Positions 1 through 9,392 of a stretch of 64,000 nucleotides of DNA are shown piece after piece. A program made the translations under genes and the position numbers. Positions within the stretch are counted from its first letter, which is position 1. The number at the start of each line of letters is the position of its first letter. The notes below the pieces were generated by a model, which made no database searches, had not been told where the DNA came from, and saw only the letters and a list, made by a program, of their open reading frames with translations. The DNA lies in assembly GCA_020251025.1 (NCBI GenBank), contig JADCDI010000031.1, positions 1 to 64,000 of the forward strand, read 5' to 3'. The stretch comes from Rhodobacter sp. Lineage in GTDB: Bacteria; Pseudomonadota; Alphaproteobacteria; Rhodobacterales; Rhodobacteraceae.

Positions 1-285
1 CAGGAAACGCATCGCGTTTCCCCCGCCCGCGCGGGATGGTGCCCTGTAGATCGGCAAGTCCGGGAGACACAGAGGCCAGCGCCCGACCCGGCGGGCGGGA
101 AGCGCCCGCCGAGGGCGGGGCGGGCGCTGGCCGGGGGCTTTGGGCCCCCGGCCGGTCCTGATCCCGGCGCGGCGCCGGGACAGGGGCGATGGCCCCTGCC
201 GGGATGCACAAGGCGCGCGCAGGCGGATCAGGTTCCCGCCTTGCGCTCTGCCAGACCCTGCGGCCGGCAGGTCGTCAGCACCCTG
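1..285. other. Intergenic stretch, no gene recognised
   Basis: No reading frame here looks coding. The stretch is GC-rich and full of small inverted repeats. From about 112 it contains one copy of a repeat that recurs near 38.4 kb (separate entry). It lies downstream of the stop of the leftward VOC gene, so its hairpins could end that transcript. Confidence 0.6.
112..266. repeat. Dispersed intergenic repeat, copy A (about 150 bp)
   Basis: This segment aligns by eye with 38359-38510. Shared blocks are a GGCGGGGCGGG run, the GGGGGCTT hairpin block, and the block around GCCCCTGCC-GGATGC followed by GGCGCGCG. Copy A has two clean hairpins: 129-138 pairs with 144-153 (10 bp, loop TTTGG), and 181-187 pairs with 192-198 (CAGGGGC/GCCCCTG, loop GATG). 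Both copies lie in gene-free DNA, here just past the VOC stop. It could be a dispersed intergenic element or a duplicated terminator region. The alignment was made by eye, so the edges are approximate. Confidence 0.6.
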
Positions 286-960
286 TTACGGCTGCCCGTC
301 GATGACAATGCCTTCGGGGCCTGCGATCCGGCCCACAAGGTCCGCTCCGGCGCAGACAAGCCCGCGCCAATGCCCAAGCGGCGCCGCCGTTGCACTGGCA
401 TGATCCGGCGGGCAGTAAAGCTCGATCACAGAGGGTCCAAGACCAAGAAAGGCGACCGGCACCTTGCCCCCGGCCCGGATCAGCGTGACTGCGGCCAGCT
501 CCGTGCAGCCCAGCGACCGGAAAAAGGCCTGCATCGCGGGCAGGTCGGCGCAGGGAATGCCGATATGGTCATGGCCCGGCAGTCCGGGCCGCGCCGACCC
601 GGGGCGGGAACAAAGCTCGATCCGGGCCCCTTCGGGACCCTTGAGGAAGACATAGCGGGTGCCTGCCGTCCAGAATTCCGGAATGAACTGCGGGCCGTCC
701 GGTGTGACATCGCCGTCAAGCTCCCCGCCCCGTGCCAGTGCTGCGGCAAGGGCGGCATCAACGTCATCGACAGCCAGCGCCAGATGGTCGATCCGGCCCT
801 GTCCCGCCGCGTCGGCGTCCTGCTGCAGTTCGATGATCTGATCGCCCAGACGCAGGCGGTTCGGCTTGCCGTCCGCGCGAAACCCGAAAACCTGCGCCAA
901 CTGCTCCGCGGCGGCGGCGGTATCGCGCAGGCACAGCCGGGGAATGAAATGCGCTGTCAT
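286..960 (-). CDS. VOC (glyoxalase/bleomycin-resistance fold) family protein
   Basis: A 224-residue protein with repeated vicinal-oxygen-chelate modules. The segment around residues 57-118 runs from 'DHLALAVDD' to 'GARIELCSRPG', and a second begins near residue 128 at 'GHDHIGIPCADL' and ends near 'VIELYCPP'. His and Glu residues at the usual metal-ligand places are present. VOC enzymes are metal-dependent lyases, dioxygenases or isomerases, and the sequence does not say which. Its ATG overlaps the aldo-keto reductase stop by one base (TGATG), so it is the last gene of a leftward operon AKR-VOC, probably continuous with the oxidase and ArgE-like genes upstream. Family is sure, substrate unknown. 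Confidence 0.85.
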   Translation of the reverse strand: MTAHFIPRLCLRDTAAAAEQLAQVFGFRADGKPNRLRLGDQIIELQQDADAAGQGRIDHLALAVDDVDAALAAALARGGELDGDVTPDGPQFIPEFWTAGTRYVFLKGPEGARIELCSRPGSARPGLPGHDHIGIPCADLPAMQAFFRSLGCTELAAVTLIRAGGKVPVAFLGLGPSVIELYCPPDHASATAAPLGHWRGLVCAGADLVGRIAGPEGIVIDGQP

Positions 961-1811
961 CAGACGAAGCGGTCCGGATCGGGGCCGGTGCGCTCGCCCG
1001 CGTCCAGCCTGGCTATGGCCGCAAGATCGTCCGCGGTCAGCGCAAAGCCGGACAGGGCCATATTTTCCGCCAGCCCTTGCGCGCGGGTGGACCGGGGAAT
1101 GACCGAACAGCCGATCTCAAGATGCCAGCGCAGGATGACCTGCGCCGGGCTGCAGCCCAGCCGCGCCGCGATGGCCCGGATGACGGGGTCGTCAAAGCTG
1201 CGGCCCTGCCCCAGCGGCGACCAGCTTTGGGTGACGATGCCAAGGCGGCGGTTGGTTTCCCGCAGACCGGCCTGCTGCAGGCGCGGATGCAGTTCGATCT
1301 GGTTGACTGCCGGGGTGACGCCGGTTTCGGCCACCAGCCGCTCAAGATGCGGGGCGTGAAAGTTCGACACGCCGATGGATGTTGCACGGCCCTCGTCGCG
1401 CAGGCGGATCAGGGCGCGCCATGTGTCGACAAAAATATCCCTTTGGGCGCAGGGCCAGTGGATAAGATACAGATCGACACGGTCGAGCCCGCTGCGCGCG
1501 AGGCTGGCGTCAAAGGCGCGCAGGGCCGCGTCATAGCCCTGGTCGGTGTTCCAGCATTTCGTGGTCACGAAGACATCGCCGCGCGCCAGGCCGGACCGGC
1601 GCAGCCCCTCGCCCAGCCCTTCCTCATTGCCATAGATCGCCGCCCCGTCGATCAGCCGGTAGCCAAGGCCAAGGGCCTGCTCCACGACCCGGGCCGTTCC
1701 GGCGGCGGGCACCTGCCACAGGCCGAAGCCAAGCGCGGGCAGGCTGTGTCCATCGTTCAGGGGCAGGCGGGCAAGTGGGGGCATGGCACGATCCGGTCCG
1801 GCTCCGGGCAT
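960..1811 (-). CDS. Aldo/keto reductase (2,5-diketogluconate reductase-like)
   Basis: A 283-residue cytosolic NADPH-dependent oxidoreductase of the AKR superfamily. It has the catalytic Asp/Tyr region 'GYRLIDGAAIYGNEEGLG', the Lys segment 'VFVTTKCWN', the His segment 'DLYLIHWPC', and the cofactor-binding end 'VIPRSTRAQGLAENM'. The second ATG at 1784 fits the family's usual N-terminus better (a short lead, then 'LNDGHSLPALGFGLWQV'), so the true start may lie there. It would interconvert an aldehyde or ketone and its alcohol, perhaps a product of the oxidase gene just upstream. It overlaps the following VOC gene by one base. The substrate cannot be read from the sequence. Confidence 0.9.
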   Translation of the reverse strand: MPGAGPDRAMPPLARLPLNDGHSLPALGFGLWQVPAAGTARVVEQALGLGYRLIDGAAIYGNEEGLGEGLRRSGLARGDVFVTTKCWNTDQGYDAALRAFDASLARSGLDRVDLYLIHWPCAQRDIFVDTWRALIRLRDEGRATSIGVSNFHAPHLERLVAETGVTPAVNQIELHPRLQQAGLRETNRRLGIVTQSWSPLGQGRSFDDPVIRAIAARLGCSPAQVILRWHLEIGCSVIPRSTRAQGLAENMALSGFALTADDLAAIARLDAGERTGPDPDRFV

Positions 1812-1843
1812 GGGGTAGCACAGACCTTCGCCGCAGGGAACCG

Positions 1844-3187
1844 CTACAGCGCCGGCCCCGGCGCAATCCGCGTGCCATCGCTGAACCGGGCCAGACGGAA
1901 GCGGTGCAGATCATGCCCTGCCGGATTGCCCGCGACCAGGTCGGCCACCACCCGGCCCATGCCCGGACCAATGCCAAAACCGTGGCCGCTGAGACCGGTG
2001 GCGATGGTCAGGCCCGGTATCGCCGCAACCCGGTCGATCACCGGGACAACATCGGGCATGGTGTCGATCATCCCGGCCCAGGTGGTGCGCAACTGCGGGC
2101 GGCCCAGCGCCGGAAAGGCGCGGGCAAAGGCATCCTGCACGGCGCCAAGCGCACGGCGGCTGGGGGTGGGGTTCAGGATGCGGATCGCCTCGAACGGCGA
2201 CGGGCCGTCGGCAGACCAGCGGCGCGGCGTGGTCCAGCCATCGGGATGGCCGGCCGGGGCAAAGGGGCGCAGATGCATCGACCGCCAGTCCTTTTTGAGC
2301 ACCGGCAGAAAGAGGCGCGCGTGGCGCAGGGCATCGGGGCCGGGAAAGAAATCATGCGAGGCACCCGGGGCAAGGGAATAGCCGCCATCCGCGCGGCGGC
2401 GGAAGGCAAAGTGATTGTCCGCAGCGGCACCGGGATAGATCTCGGACATGGGCGGGGTGGCCGCGACCGAGGCCAGAACAGACAGTTGCGGCAGGACCAC
2501 CCCTTCGTTGCGCGCAAACAGCGACGACCACGCCCCGCCCGCCAGCACCGCCTGATCGCAGGCGATGCGGCCCTGTTCGGTGAAAACCCCCGTGACGCGG
2601 CCCGCCGCACGGTCCAGCCCGCGCACGGCGCAGTGTTCCACCACGCGGACCCCGCGCGCGACGGCCCCGCCCACCAGAAGCGGCACCGCGACCCAGGGTT
2701 CGGCGCGTGCATCCGAAGGTGTGAACAGGCCGCCGGGCCAGTCGGCCTGCGCACCCCGAAGGGTTCGGATGACTTCGGCGCGGCTCAGCATCCGGGTGTC
2801 AACGCCATTGGCCCGGGCATGGGGCAGCCAGGCTTCGAACCCGTCCATGTCCCCGGCGGTGTTGGCCAGGTACATGACCCCGGACTGACGGAAGCCCAGC
2901 GCATCGCCGAACTCCTGCGCCAGGCTTTGCCAGATCCGCAGGCTTTCCACCATGATCGGCAATTCCGCCGGATCGCGGCCCTGCTGGCGGATCCAGCCCC
3001 AGTTGCGGCTGCTTTGTTCGCCCGCGATGCGGCCCTTTTCGCACAGCGTCACCGCCAGGCCGCGCTCTGCCAGATGCCAGGCGGTCATCACCCCCATGAC
3101 GCCCCCGCCGATGATGACGACATCGCAGGCGGCAGGGGGCGGGCCGGGAAAGCGCAGCGGGCTGTCTGACGTGATCGGAAAGGTCAT
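1844..3187 (-). CDS. FAD-dependent oxidoreductase, D-amino-acid oxidase (DAO) fold
   Basis: A 447-residue flavoprotein. The dinucleotide motif 'DVVIIGGGVMGVMTAWHLAE' sits near the N-terminus, followed by 'EKGRIAGEQSSRNWGWIRQQ', typical of the DadA/glycine-oxidase/opine-oxidase group. The C-terminal FAD segment is 'GLSGHGFGIGPGMGRVVADL'. An upstream in-frame ATG exists, but the start at 3187 forms a textbook ATGA overlap with the stop of the ArgE-like gene, so I chose it. Family members oxidise secondary or primary amines to imines, using oxygen or a membrane acceptor. With a deacylase on one side and a peptide-type importer divergent, an N-substituted amino acid is a reasonable but unproven substrate. 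Confidence 0.88.
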   Translation of the reverse strand: MTFPITSDSPLRFPGPPPAACDVVIIGGGVMGVMTAWHLAERGLAVTLCEKGRIAGEQSSRNWGWIRQQGRDPAELPIMVESLRIWQSLAQEFGDALGFRQSGVMYLANTAGDMDGFEAWLPHARANGVDTRMLSRAEVIRTLRGAQADWPGGLFTPSDARAEPWVAVPLLVGGAVARGVRVVEHCAVRGLDRAAGRVTGVFTEQGRIACDQAVLAGGAWSSLFARNEGVVLPQLSVLASVAATPPMSEIYPGAAADNHFAFRRRADGGYSLAPGASHDFFPGPDALRHARLFLPVLKKDWRSMHLRPFAPAGHPDGWTTPRRWSADGPSPFEAIRILNPTPSRRALGAVQDAFARAFPALGRPQLRTTWAGMIDTMPDVVPVIDRVAAIPGLTIATGLSGHGFGIGPGMGRVVADLVAGNPAGHDLHRFRLARFSDGTRIAPGPAL

Positions 3188-4344
3188 GTCAGCATCGCGA
3201 CCAGGCGCTGCATGAAGGACCATCCGGCATCGAATTGGGACATCTCAAGGTATTCATCCGGCTGATGCGCCTGCGCGATGTCGCCGGGGCCGCAGACCAC
3301 CGTGGAATAGCCTTCGGCCTGGAACTGCCCCGCTTCGGTGCCGTAGCTGACAACATGGATGGCGTTGTCACCGGTCAGATGCCGCACCAGCGCCTCGGCC
3401 GCGCCTTCGGCTTCGGGGCGCAGCGGCGGGACCGAAAAGAAACGCTCCAGCGTGATGCCGGTTTGCGGACGGATGGCCTGCATCCCGGCAACCGCCTGCG
3501 CCACCTGTCCTTCAAAGGCCGCGACCCAGTCTTCCATATCCTCGCCGGGGACAACGCGGATTTCGCAGCTGAAACGGCAATCGGCGGCGGTGATGTTATG
3601 GGCGGTGCCGCCCTGGATCATGCCGACATGCAGTGTCGTCCAGGGCGGATCGAAGGGTTGCGCAAGGGCCGCCGGGGGCCTGGCCGCATTGGCCGCATTG
3701 ACGCGGCTGGCAAAATCGATCAGCGGGGCGGCGGCCATGATGGCGCTGACACCGGTATGGATCAGCGAGGAATGCACCTCGAACCCCTTGACGTGCACCT
3801 TGAACCCGGTGCCGCCCTTGTGGCCGGTGACCACGCGCAAGCGCGACGGCTCGCCCACGATCACGGCGGCGGCGCGCGGCAGGCTGCGGGCCATTTCGGC
3901 AATCAACGGCGGCGCGCCGGTGCAGCCCAGCTCTTCATCATAGCTCAGCGCCAGTTGCAGCGGGCGCCTGAGGCCGGCGTCCAGCGCAAGCGGCACGGCG
4001 GCAAGGGCCAGGGCAACAAAACCCTTCATGTCACAGGTGCCGCGCCCGTAAAGGCGACCGTCGCGTTCCGTCACCGTCCAGGGGTCCGAAGACCAGGCCT
4101 GCCCGTCCACAGGCACCACATCGCTGTGGCCGGACAGAACGACGCCGCCGTCCACCGCCGGGCCGATATGGGCGTAAAGGCCGGCCTTGGTCCGGTCTGC
4201 GTTCCAGACGCGGTGTGCGGCAACCCCGTGACCGTGAAGGTAGTCTTCCACCCAGTCGATCAGCGGCAGGTTGGTATCGCGGCTGACGGTGGGAAAGGCC
4301 ACCAGACGATCCAGAATCTGGCGCGGGGACAGGCGGGCAGTCAT
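3184..4344 (-). CDS. argE: M20 family deacylase, acetylornithine deacetylase (ArgE)-like
   Basis: A 386-residue zinc hydrolase of the M20/ArgE family, close to the usual ArgE length. Metal and catalytic segments are visible: 'LSGHSDVVPVDGQAW' (His ligand and Asp), 'GRGTCDMKGFVALAL' (bridging Asp), 'SYDEELGCTGA' (general-base Glu pair) and 'VVGEPSRLRVVTGHKGG'. It removes an acyl group from an N-acyl amino acid such as N-acetylornithine. It is first in the leftward operon, with a DAO-type flavoprotein in ATGA overlap, and is divergent to a peptide importer. This placement suggests catabolism of an imported N-acyl compound more than arginine biosynthesis. Family assignment is firm, arginine role uncertain. 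Confidence 0.85.
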   Translation of the reverse strand: MTARLSPRQILDRLVAFPTVSRDTNLPLIDWVEDYLHGHGVAAHRVWNADRTKAGLYAHIGPAVDGGVVLSGHSDVVPVDGQAWSSDPWTVTERDGRLYGRGTCDMKGFVALALAAVPLALDAGLRRPLQLALSYDEELGCTGAPPLIAEMARSLPRAAAVIVGEPSRLRVVTGHKGGTGFKVHVKGFEVHSSLIHTGVSAIMAAAPLIDFASRVNAANAARPPAALAQPFDPPWTTLHVGMIQGGTAHNITAADCRFSCEIRVVPGEDMEDWVAAFEGQVAQAVAGMQAIRPQTGITLERFFSVPPLRPEAEGAAEALVRHLTGDNAIHVVSYGTEAGQFQAEGYSTVVCGPGDIAQAHQPDEYLEMSQFDAGWSFMQRLVAMLT

Positions 4345-4454
4345 TCACGGCTCCTCTTTGGCGGGCAGGGTGCGGCCCGCCGCAGCCAAGGTCAAGCCCG
4401 CGCCGGGGCCTGACGCCGGGCCCTGACGCCACGGCACGGCGGCACAAAAGCATA

Positions 4455-4482
4455 TTGCGGGATGGACGAAACTGGCTAACAC
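4455..4482 (+). promoter_or_regulatory. Possible promoter for the peptide ABC operon
   Basis: The 202-bp divergent region (4345-4546) between the ArgE-like gene and the importer contains TTGCGG, a 16-bp spacer, then TAACAC on the plus strand, about 65 bp ahead of the first importer ATG. This is a modest match to a sigma70-type promoter. I saw no clear operator palindrome. Confidence 0.3.
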
Positions 4483-4546
4483 TCGGGTCCGGCACCGGAC
4501 AGGCGATGCCCTGAGCCGCAATGAAGACCGATCCGGGGAGTGACAC

Positions 4547-5554
4547 ATGCCCGATGGGGCCGAGCCCGTCCTTGACGTAAGGGGGCTGAAGACGGTGTTC
4601 CGGACCCGGGAAGGGGATGTTCACGCTGTCAATTCGGTCAGCTTCCACCTGCGCCCCGGCGAGTTGCTGGGCGTGGTCGGCGAAAGCGGCTCGGGCAAAT
4701 CCGTGACCATGATGTCGCTGATCGGCCTGCTGCCGTCGCCCCCTGCCCAGGTGCAGGCAGGACAGGTGTTGCTGGACGGCAAGGATATCCTGCATGTCGG
4801 CAACACGCAGTTGCAGTCGATCCGGGGTGCCCGGATCGGCTTTATCTTTCAGGACCCGATGACCAGCCTGAACCCGGTGTTCACGGTGGGCAACCAGATC
4901 ATGGAACCCCTGCGCAGGCATATGGGCCTGACAAAGGCGCAGGCGCAGGCGCGCGCGGCAGAGCTTCTGGACCTTGTCGGCATTCCGGATGCGAAAAAGC
5001 GGCTGTCCGGCTATCCGCACCAGTTTTCGGGCGGGATGCGGCAACGGGTGATGATTGCCATGGCGCTGGCCTGCGACCCGCGCGTGCTGATCGCGGATGA
5101 ACCCACCACGGCGCTGGACGTGACCATTCAGGCGCAGATCCTGGAACTTGTGCGCGACCTGCGCCGGAAGCTGGGCATGGCAATCATCTGGATCACCCAT
5201 GATCTGGGCGTGATCGCGGGCATCGCCGACCGGGTGATGGTGATGTATGCCGGACAGGTGGTGGAACAGGCCCCGGTCAAGGAGCTGTTCACGCGGCCCC
5301 GGCACCCCTATACCCGCGCGCTGCTGAAAACGATCCCGCGCCTTGGCGGGCCGCGCGGCGACCGGCTGCAGGTGATCGAAGGGCAACCGCCGATCCTGAT
5401 GGCCGCCCCCGCCGCCTGCCCCTTTGCGCCGCGCTGCGCCCATGCCTTTGGACGCTGCCTGCACGAGAACCCGCAGCGCCGCCCGGTCGGCCTGGGCCAT
5501 GACGTGGCCTGTCACTGGGCGGCGGGGGAAACAGCGGGGGAGATTCATGCCTGA
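4547..5554 (+). CDS. Peptide ABC transporter ATP-binding protein (DppD/OppD type)
   Basis: A 335-residue nucleotide-binding subunit on the inner face of the cytoplasmic membrane. Walker A is 'GESGSGKSV', the signature is '[15 protein letters not shown]', Walker B is '[15 protein letters not shown]', and the switch His is in 'WITHDLGVI'. The C-terminal oligopeptide domain carries the Cys pattern '[14 protein letters not shown]', which in this family often binds an Fe-S cluster. Length is normal for DppD. It overlaps the next ATPase gene by 8 bp, and together they power the two permeases downstream. GGGGAG precedes the ATG. Confidence 0.93.
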   Translation: MPDGAEPVLDVRGLKTVFRTREGDVHAVNSVSFHLRPGELLGVVGESGSGKSVTMMSLIGLLPSPPAQVQAGQVLLDGKDILHVGNTQLQSIRGARIGFIFQDPMTSLNPVFTVGNQIMEPLRRHMGLTKAQAQARAAELLDLVGIPDAKKRLSGYPHQFSGGMRQRVMIAMALACDPRVLIADEPTTALDVTIQAQILELVRDLRRKLGMAIIWITHDLGVIAGIADRVMVMYAGQVVEQAPVKELFTRPRHPYTRALLKTIPRLGGPRGDRLQVIEGQPPILMAAPAACPFAPRCAHAFGRCLHENPQRRPVGLGHDVACHWAAGETAGEIHA

Positions 5555-6605
5555 CGCATCCCCCCGCAAGCTGGTCGAGGTGCGGAACCTCAAGATGCAT
5601 TTTCCCATCACCAGCGGCATCCTGCGGCGCCATGCGGGCGATGTGAAAGCGGTCGATGGCGTCAGTTTCGACATCTTCGAAGGCGAAACGCTGGGCCTGG
5701 TGGGCGAATCGGGCTGCGGAAAATCCACGGTCGGGCGGGCGCTTTTGCGCCTGTATGAGGCGACATCGGGCAGTGTGGTGATCGACGGGGTCGATATCGC
5801 GCGGCTGGGGCAGAAAGAGTTGCGCCGGATCCGCCCGAAGATGCAGATGGTGTTTCAGGACCCCCAGGCCAGCCTCAACCCGCGCATGACTGTGGCGGCG
5901 ATCATCGGCGAGCCGCTGGCGGAACACACCGGTCTGCGCGGCAACGCCCGCCTGGCACGGATTCACGAGCTGATGGATCAGGTCGGGCTGAACCGCGCCT
6001 TTGCCAACCGCTTTCCGCACGCGTTTTCCGGCGGCCAGCGCCAGCGCATCGGCATTGCGCGCGCGCTGGCGCTGAACCCGCGCTTCATCGTCTGCGACGA
6101 GCCGATTGCGGCGCTGGACGTTTCCATCCAGGCGCAGGTGGTGAACCTGCTGGAGGATCTGCAGGACAGGCTGGGATTGACCTATCTGTTCATCAGCCAC
6201 GATCTGTCGATGGTGCGCCACATCGCCGACCGCGTGGCGGTGATGTATCTGGGACAGATCGCGGAACTGAGCCCGCGCGACGCGCTTTACGCCAATCCGC
6301 TGCATCCTTATGCGCGGGCGCTGCTTTCGGCCGTGCCGGAACCCGACCCCACGCTGGAATCTTCCCGCCGCCGCATCATCCTGGCAGGGGATGTGCCGTC
6401 ACCTGCGAATCCGCCGAAGGGCTGCAATTTCTGCACGCGCTGCCCGCAGGCGCAGCCTGTGTGCCACGACGTGAAGCCGCCCCTGCTTGAAGTGACGCCG
6501 GGTCGCCACGTGGCCTGCCATTTCGTTCCCCCCATAACCGCTGCCGCCGGATCAACCGGCGGTCCCGAGGCTTCTGAGCGCAACCGACAAGGAGAAGACC
6601 GATGA
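5547..6605 (+). CDS. Peptide ABC transporter ATP-binding protein (DppF/OppF type)
   Basis: A 352-residue second ATPase of the same importer. Walker A is '[15 protein letters not shown]', the signature '[15 protein letters not shown]', Walker B '[15 protein letters not shown]', switch 'FISHDLSMV', and the C-terminal Cys cluster '[14 protein letters not shown]'. The frame is open further upstream, but the ATG at 5547 sits 7 bp before the previous stop behind GGGGGAG and gives the family-typical start '[13 protein letters not shown]', so earlier starts are rejected. Its stop overlaps the binding-protein ATG (ATGA). It forms the heterodimeric ATPase with its neighbour. Confidence 0.93.
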   Translation: MPDASPRKLVEVRNLKMHFPITSGILRRHAGDVKAVDGVSFDIFEGETLGLVGESGCGKSTVGRALLRLYEATSGSVVIDGVDIARLGQKELRRIRPKMQMVFQDPQASLNPRMTVAAIIGEPLAEHTGLRGNARLARIHELMDQVGLNRAFANRFPHAFSGGQRQRIGIARALALNPRFIVCDEPIAALDVSIQAQVVNLLEDLQDRLGLTYLFISHDLSMVRHIADRVAVMYLGQIAELSPRDALYANPLHPYARALLSAVPEPDPTLESSRRRIILAGDVPSPANPPKGCNFCTRCPQAQPVCHDVKPPLLEVTPGRHVACHFVPPITAAAGSTGGPEASERNRQGEDR

Positions 6606-8305
6606 AACTGAAGACAGCCCTTCTGGGCGCTGCTGCCCTGGCGATGGCCGCCCCGGCAGCCTGGGCCGAACGCGGTGCCGACGGCGAGGTCAAGCTGACC
6701 TTCCCGCAGGCCGTGTCCATCATGACCCCCTATCTGTCCGGCGGGACCAAGGATATCTGGGCCTCGTCCATGGTGCTGGAACCGCTGGCGGGGATCGATG
6801 ACCAGGGCAACCTTGTTCCCAAGCTGGCTGCCGAAATTCCAACGCTGGCCAATGGCGGCGTGTCGGCGGACATGACCTCGATCACGTGGAAGCTGATCCC
6901 GGGCCTGCTTTGGTCGGACGGCACCCCCGTGACGGCGGATGATGCTGTCTTCACCTGGCAATACTGCACGGATCCCGCCGGCGGCTGCGCGCAGGCAACC
7001 AAGTTTGATGGCGTCGCCTCGGTCGAGGCGGTGGATGCCGGCACGGTCAAGGTGACCTTCACCGGACCCAAGCCGAACCCCTATACCGCCTTTGTCGGCG
7101 CGCTGTCGCCGATCCTGCAAAAGGCGCAGTTCGCCAGCTGCCTTGGTGCCGCAGCCCCGACCTGCACCGATGCCAACACCATGCCGGTTGGCACCGGACC
7201 GTTCCGGGTGACCGGCTTTACCGTGAACGACACTGTCTCGATGGAAGCCAACCCGAATTACCGCGACCCGGCCAAGCCCGCCTTTGCGACGGCCGTGATC
7301 AAGGGCGGCGGCGATGCCGAAAGCTCGGCCCGCGCCGTGATGGAAACGGGCGAGTTCGACTATGCCTGGAACACCCAGATCCCGCCGGAAAGCCAGGCGG
7401 CCATGACCGCCGCAGGCAAGGGCCAGTTCGTCGTCGCCTTTGGCACGCTGGTCGAGCGGATCGAGATGAACATGACCGACCCGTCCCCCGACCTGCCGGA
7501 GGGAGAGCGGTCCACCGCCAAGCACCCCCACCCGATCCTGTCGGACATCAGGGTGCGCACCGCGCTGTCCAAGGCCATTGACCGGTCGATCCTGGTCGAG
7601 GTCGGCTATGGCGCGGGCGGCAAGCCCACCTGCAACGTGATCCCCGCACCGGATGCCTGGGCATCCGACAACACAGGCTGCATCGCGCAGGATATCGAAG
7701 GGGCCAAGGCCCTGCTGGAAGAAGCCGGCTGGACAGACAGCGATGGCGACGGCATCCGCGACAAGGACGGCAAGAAACTGTCGATCCTGTATCAGACCAC
7801 CGTCAACCCGGTGCGTCAGGATTTTCAGGCGCTGATCAAGGATTGGTGGTCGGAAATCGGGGTGGAGACCGAGTTGAAGGCGATCGACCCCGGCGTGTTC
7901 TTTGGCGGCGACCCCGGATCGCCCGACACCTTCCAGAAATTCTATGCCGATGTCGAGATGTATGCCAACAATTCGGACAATCCCGACCCGGAAACCTATC
8001 TGGGGCAGTATCAGTGCAAGAACGCGCCGTCGCCGGACAACCAGTGGCAGGGCGAAAACATCAACCGCTTCTGTGACCCGGCCTTTGACGCGCTGCACGC
8101 CAAGCTGACCCAGACGACCGACCTGGCCGAACGTCAGGCGATTGCAAAGCAGCTGAACGACATGGTCACCCGGGACAGCATGGTCGTGGTTCCGCTGGTT
8201 CACCGCGGCACGCTGTCGGCGCATTCCAACAGCCTGGGCGGCGTCATCATCAACGCCTGGGATTCCGAGCTTTGGAATGTCGCGGACTGGTTCCGCGTGA
8301 AGTGA
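6602..8305 (+). CDS. Peptide ABC transporter periplasmic binding protein (SBP family 5)
   Basis: A 567-residue periplasmic receptor of the DppA/OppA family. Residues 1-22 are a Sec signal peptide ('[22 protein letters not shown]', cut after AWA). The mature part has the SBP_bac_5 pattern '[19 protein letters not shown]' and '[10 protein letters not shown]', and a C-terminal half that closes over ligand. It is slightly longer than the usual 500-540 residues, with inserted stretches near 300 and 430. AAGGAGAAGACC lies right before its ATG. A strong hairpin follows the stop, typical of binding-protein genes that need higher expression than their permeases. Peptide class is likely, exact ligand unknown. 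Confidence 0.92.
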   Translation: MKLKTALLGAAALAMAAPAAWAERGADGEVKLTFPQAVSIMTPYLSGGTKDIWASSMVLEPLAGIDDQGNLVPKLAAEIPTLANGGVSADMTSITWKLIPGLLWSDGTPVTADDAVFTWQYCTDPAGGCAQATKFDGVASVEAVDAGTVKVTFTGPKPNPYTAFVGALSPILQKAQFASCLGAAAPTCTDANTMPVGTGPFRVTGFTVNDTVSMEANPNYRDPAKPAFATAVIKGGGDAESSARAVMETGEFDYAWNTQIPPESQAAMTAAGKGQFVVAFGTLVERIEMNMTDPSPDLPEGERSTAKHPHPILSDIRVRTALSKAIDRSILVEVGYGAGGKPTCNVIPAPDAWASDNTGCIAQDIEGAKALLEEAGWTDSDGDGIRDKDGKKLSILYQTTVNPVRQDFQALIKDWWSEIGVETELKAIDPGVFFGGDPGSPDTFQKFYADVEMYANNSDNPDPETYLGQYQCKNAPSPDNQWQGENINRFCDPAFDALHAKLTQTTDLAERQAIAKQLNDMVTRDSMVVVPLVHRGTLSAHSNSLGGVIINAWDSELWNVADWFRVK

Positions 8306-8313
8306 CGCCGTCC

Positions 8314-8346
8314 GGGGCGGGGCCGGTGATGCACCGGCCCCGCCCC
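8314..8346 (+). terminator. Strong intra-operon hairpin after the binding-protein gene
   Basis: Bases 8314-8328 pair perfectly with 8332-8346 (15 bp of G/C-rich stem, loop ATG), starting 8 bp past the binding-protein stop. There is no T-run afterwards, so it is more likely an attenuator or mRNA-protecting stem than a full terminator. The permeases follow 38 bp later. It would give more binding protein than permease. Confidence 0.7.
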
Positions 8347-8384
8347 TTCCCCGCTTCCCCCAGCAGCCCAAAGGCGCGCCCCGC

Positions 8385-9392
8385 ATGCTGACCTTCACGC
8401 TTCGCAGACTGCTGCTGGCCATACCGACGCTGCTGTTCATCAGTCTGGTGATTTTCCTGCTGGTCGATCTGGCCCCCGGATCGCCCATGTCGGAAATTCC
8501 GCTGACCGTCCCGCCCGAGGTGCGCCAGAAGATGATCGAGGCGATGGGGGCCGATCAGCCGGTTCTGGTGCGCTATCTGCTGTGGCTGCGCCAGTTCTTC
8601 TGGGTGGAACCGGCCACGCTGATTGACGGCTGGTTCGGCACGTCTTTGGCCGGGGGCGAGCAGCGCATCCTGTCCTGGCAGACACGCAGCCCGGTGTTCA
8701 CCATGATCGGCCAGCGCATTCCGCAAACGCTGACCGTCGTCGGCACGGCCTATCTGCTGGGTGTGCTGATCGCCCTGCCCATCGGCATCTATTCGGCCTA
8801 CCGGCAGTATTCCTGGTTCGATCAGGCGGGCACCCTTTTTGCGATGATCGGCTTTTCGGTGCCGACATTTTTCACCGGTACGCTGTTGATCATCATCTTT
8901 GCCGTCGGGCTGGGCTGGTTTCCGACGAAATACGACACAACCCTGACCGTGACGGATTGGGACAGCTTTCTGGCCCACGTGCGGCAGATGGCGCTGCCGG
9001 TGCTGACCCTGGCGCTGGCCAATGCGGCGGCGATCAGCCGCTACATGCGCTCGTCCATGCTGGACAACATGGGGCAGGATTACGTGCGCACCGCCCGCGC
9101 CAAGGGGATGAGCGAGCGCACGGTCGTGCTGAAACACGTGCTGCGCAATTCGCTGATTCCGGTGGTGACGGTGATTGCGCTGGGCATTCCGTCGATCTTC
9201 GGCGGGGCGATCATCACCGAAAACCTGTTCGGCGTGAACGGCATCGGGGCCGCGCTGATCCTGGCCATTCATGCCAATGATCTGCCCACGGTGCAGACGC
9301 TGGCCTTCATCTTTGCCGTGCTGATCGTGCTGTTCAACCTGATTGCGGATATCCTCTATGGCCTGCTTGACCCGAGGATCCGCTATGACTGA
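8385..9392 (+). CDS. Peptide ABC transporter permease (DppB/OppB type)
   Basis: A 335-residue inner-membrane permease with an N-terminal membrane segment ('LLLAIPTLLFISLVIFLLVD') and a BPD_transp_1 domain. The EAA loop appears around 'RTARAKGMSERTVVLKHVLRN'. About six membrane spans are visible, ending 'LIADILYGLLDPRIRYD', the canonical DppB C-terminus. A roughly 40-residue periplasmic insertion around residues 65-105 enlarges the first loop compared with E. coli DppB. Its stop overlaps the next permease gene by 8 bp. It pairs with that permease to form the channel. Confidence 0.93.
   Translation: MLTFTLRRLLLAIPTLLFISLVIFLLVDLAPGSPMSEIPLTVPPEVRQKMIEAMGADQPVLVRYLLWLRQFFWVEPATLIDGWFGTSLAGGEQRILSWQTRSPVFTMIGQRIPQTLTVVGTAYLLGVLIALPIGIYSAYRQYSWFDQAGTLFAMIGFSVPTFFTGTLLIIIFAVGLGWFPTKYDTTLTVTDWDSFLAHVRQMALPVLTLALANAAAISRYMRSSMLDNMGQDYVRTARAKGMSERTVVLKHVLRNSLIPVVTVIALGIPSIFGGAIITENLFGVNGIGAALILAIHANDLPTVQTLAFIFAVLIVLFNLIADILYGLLDPRIRYD

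Noticed and set aside
6308-8488. Long open frame (about 726 codons) on the minus strand
   Set aside because: It is a mirror of the peptide-binding-protein gene. Its peptide has no family motif and is rich in Arg, Gly and His, as expected opposite GC-rich codons.
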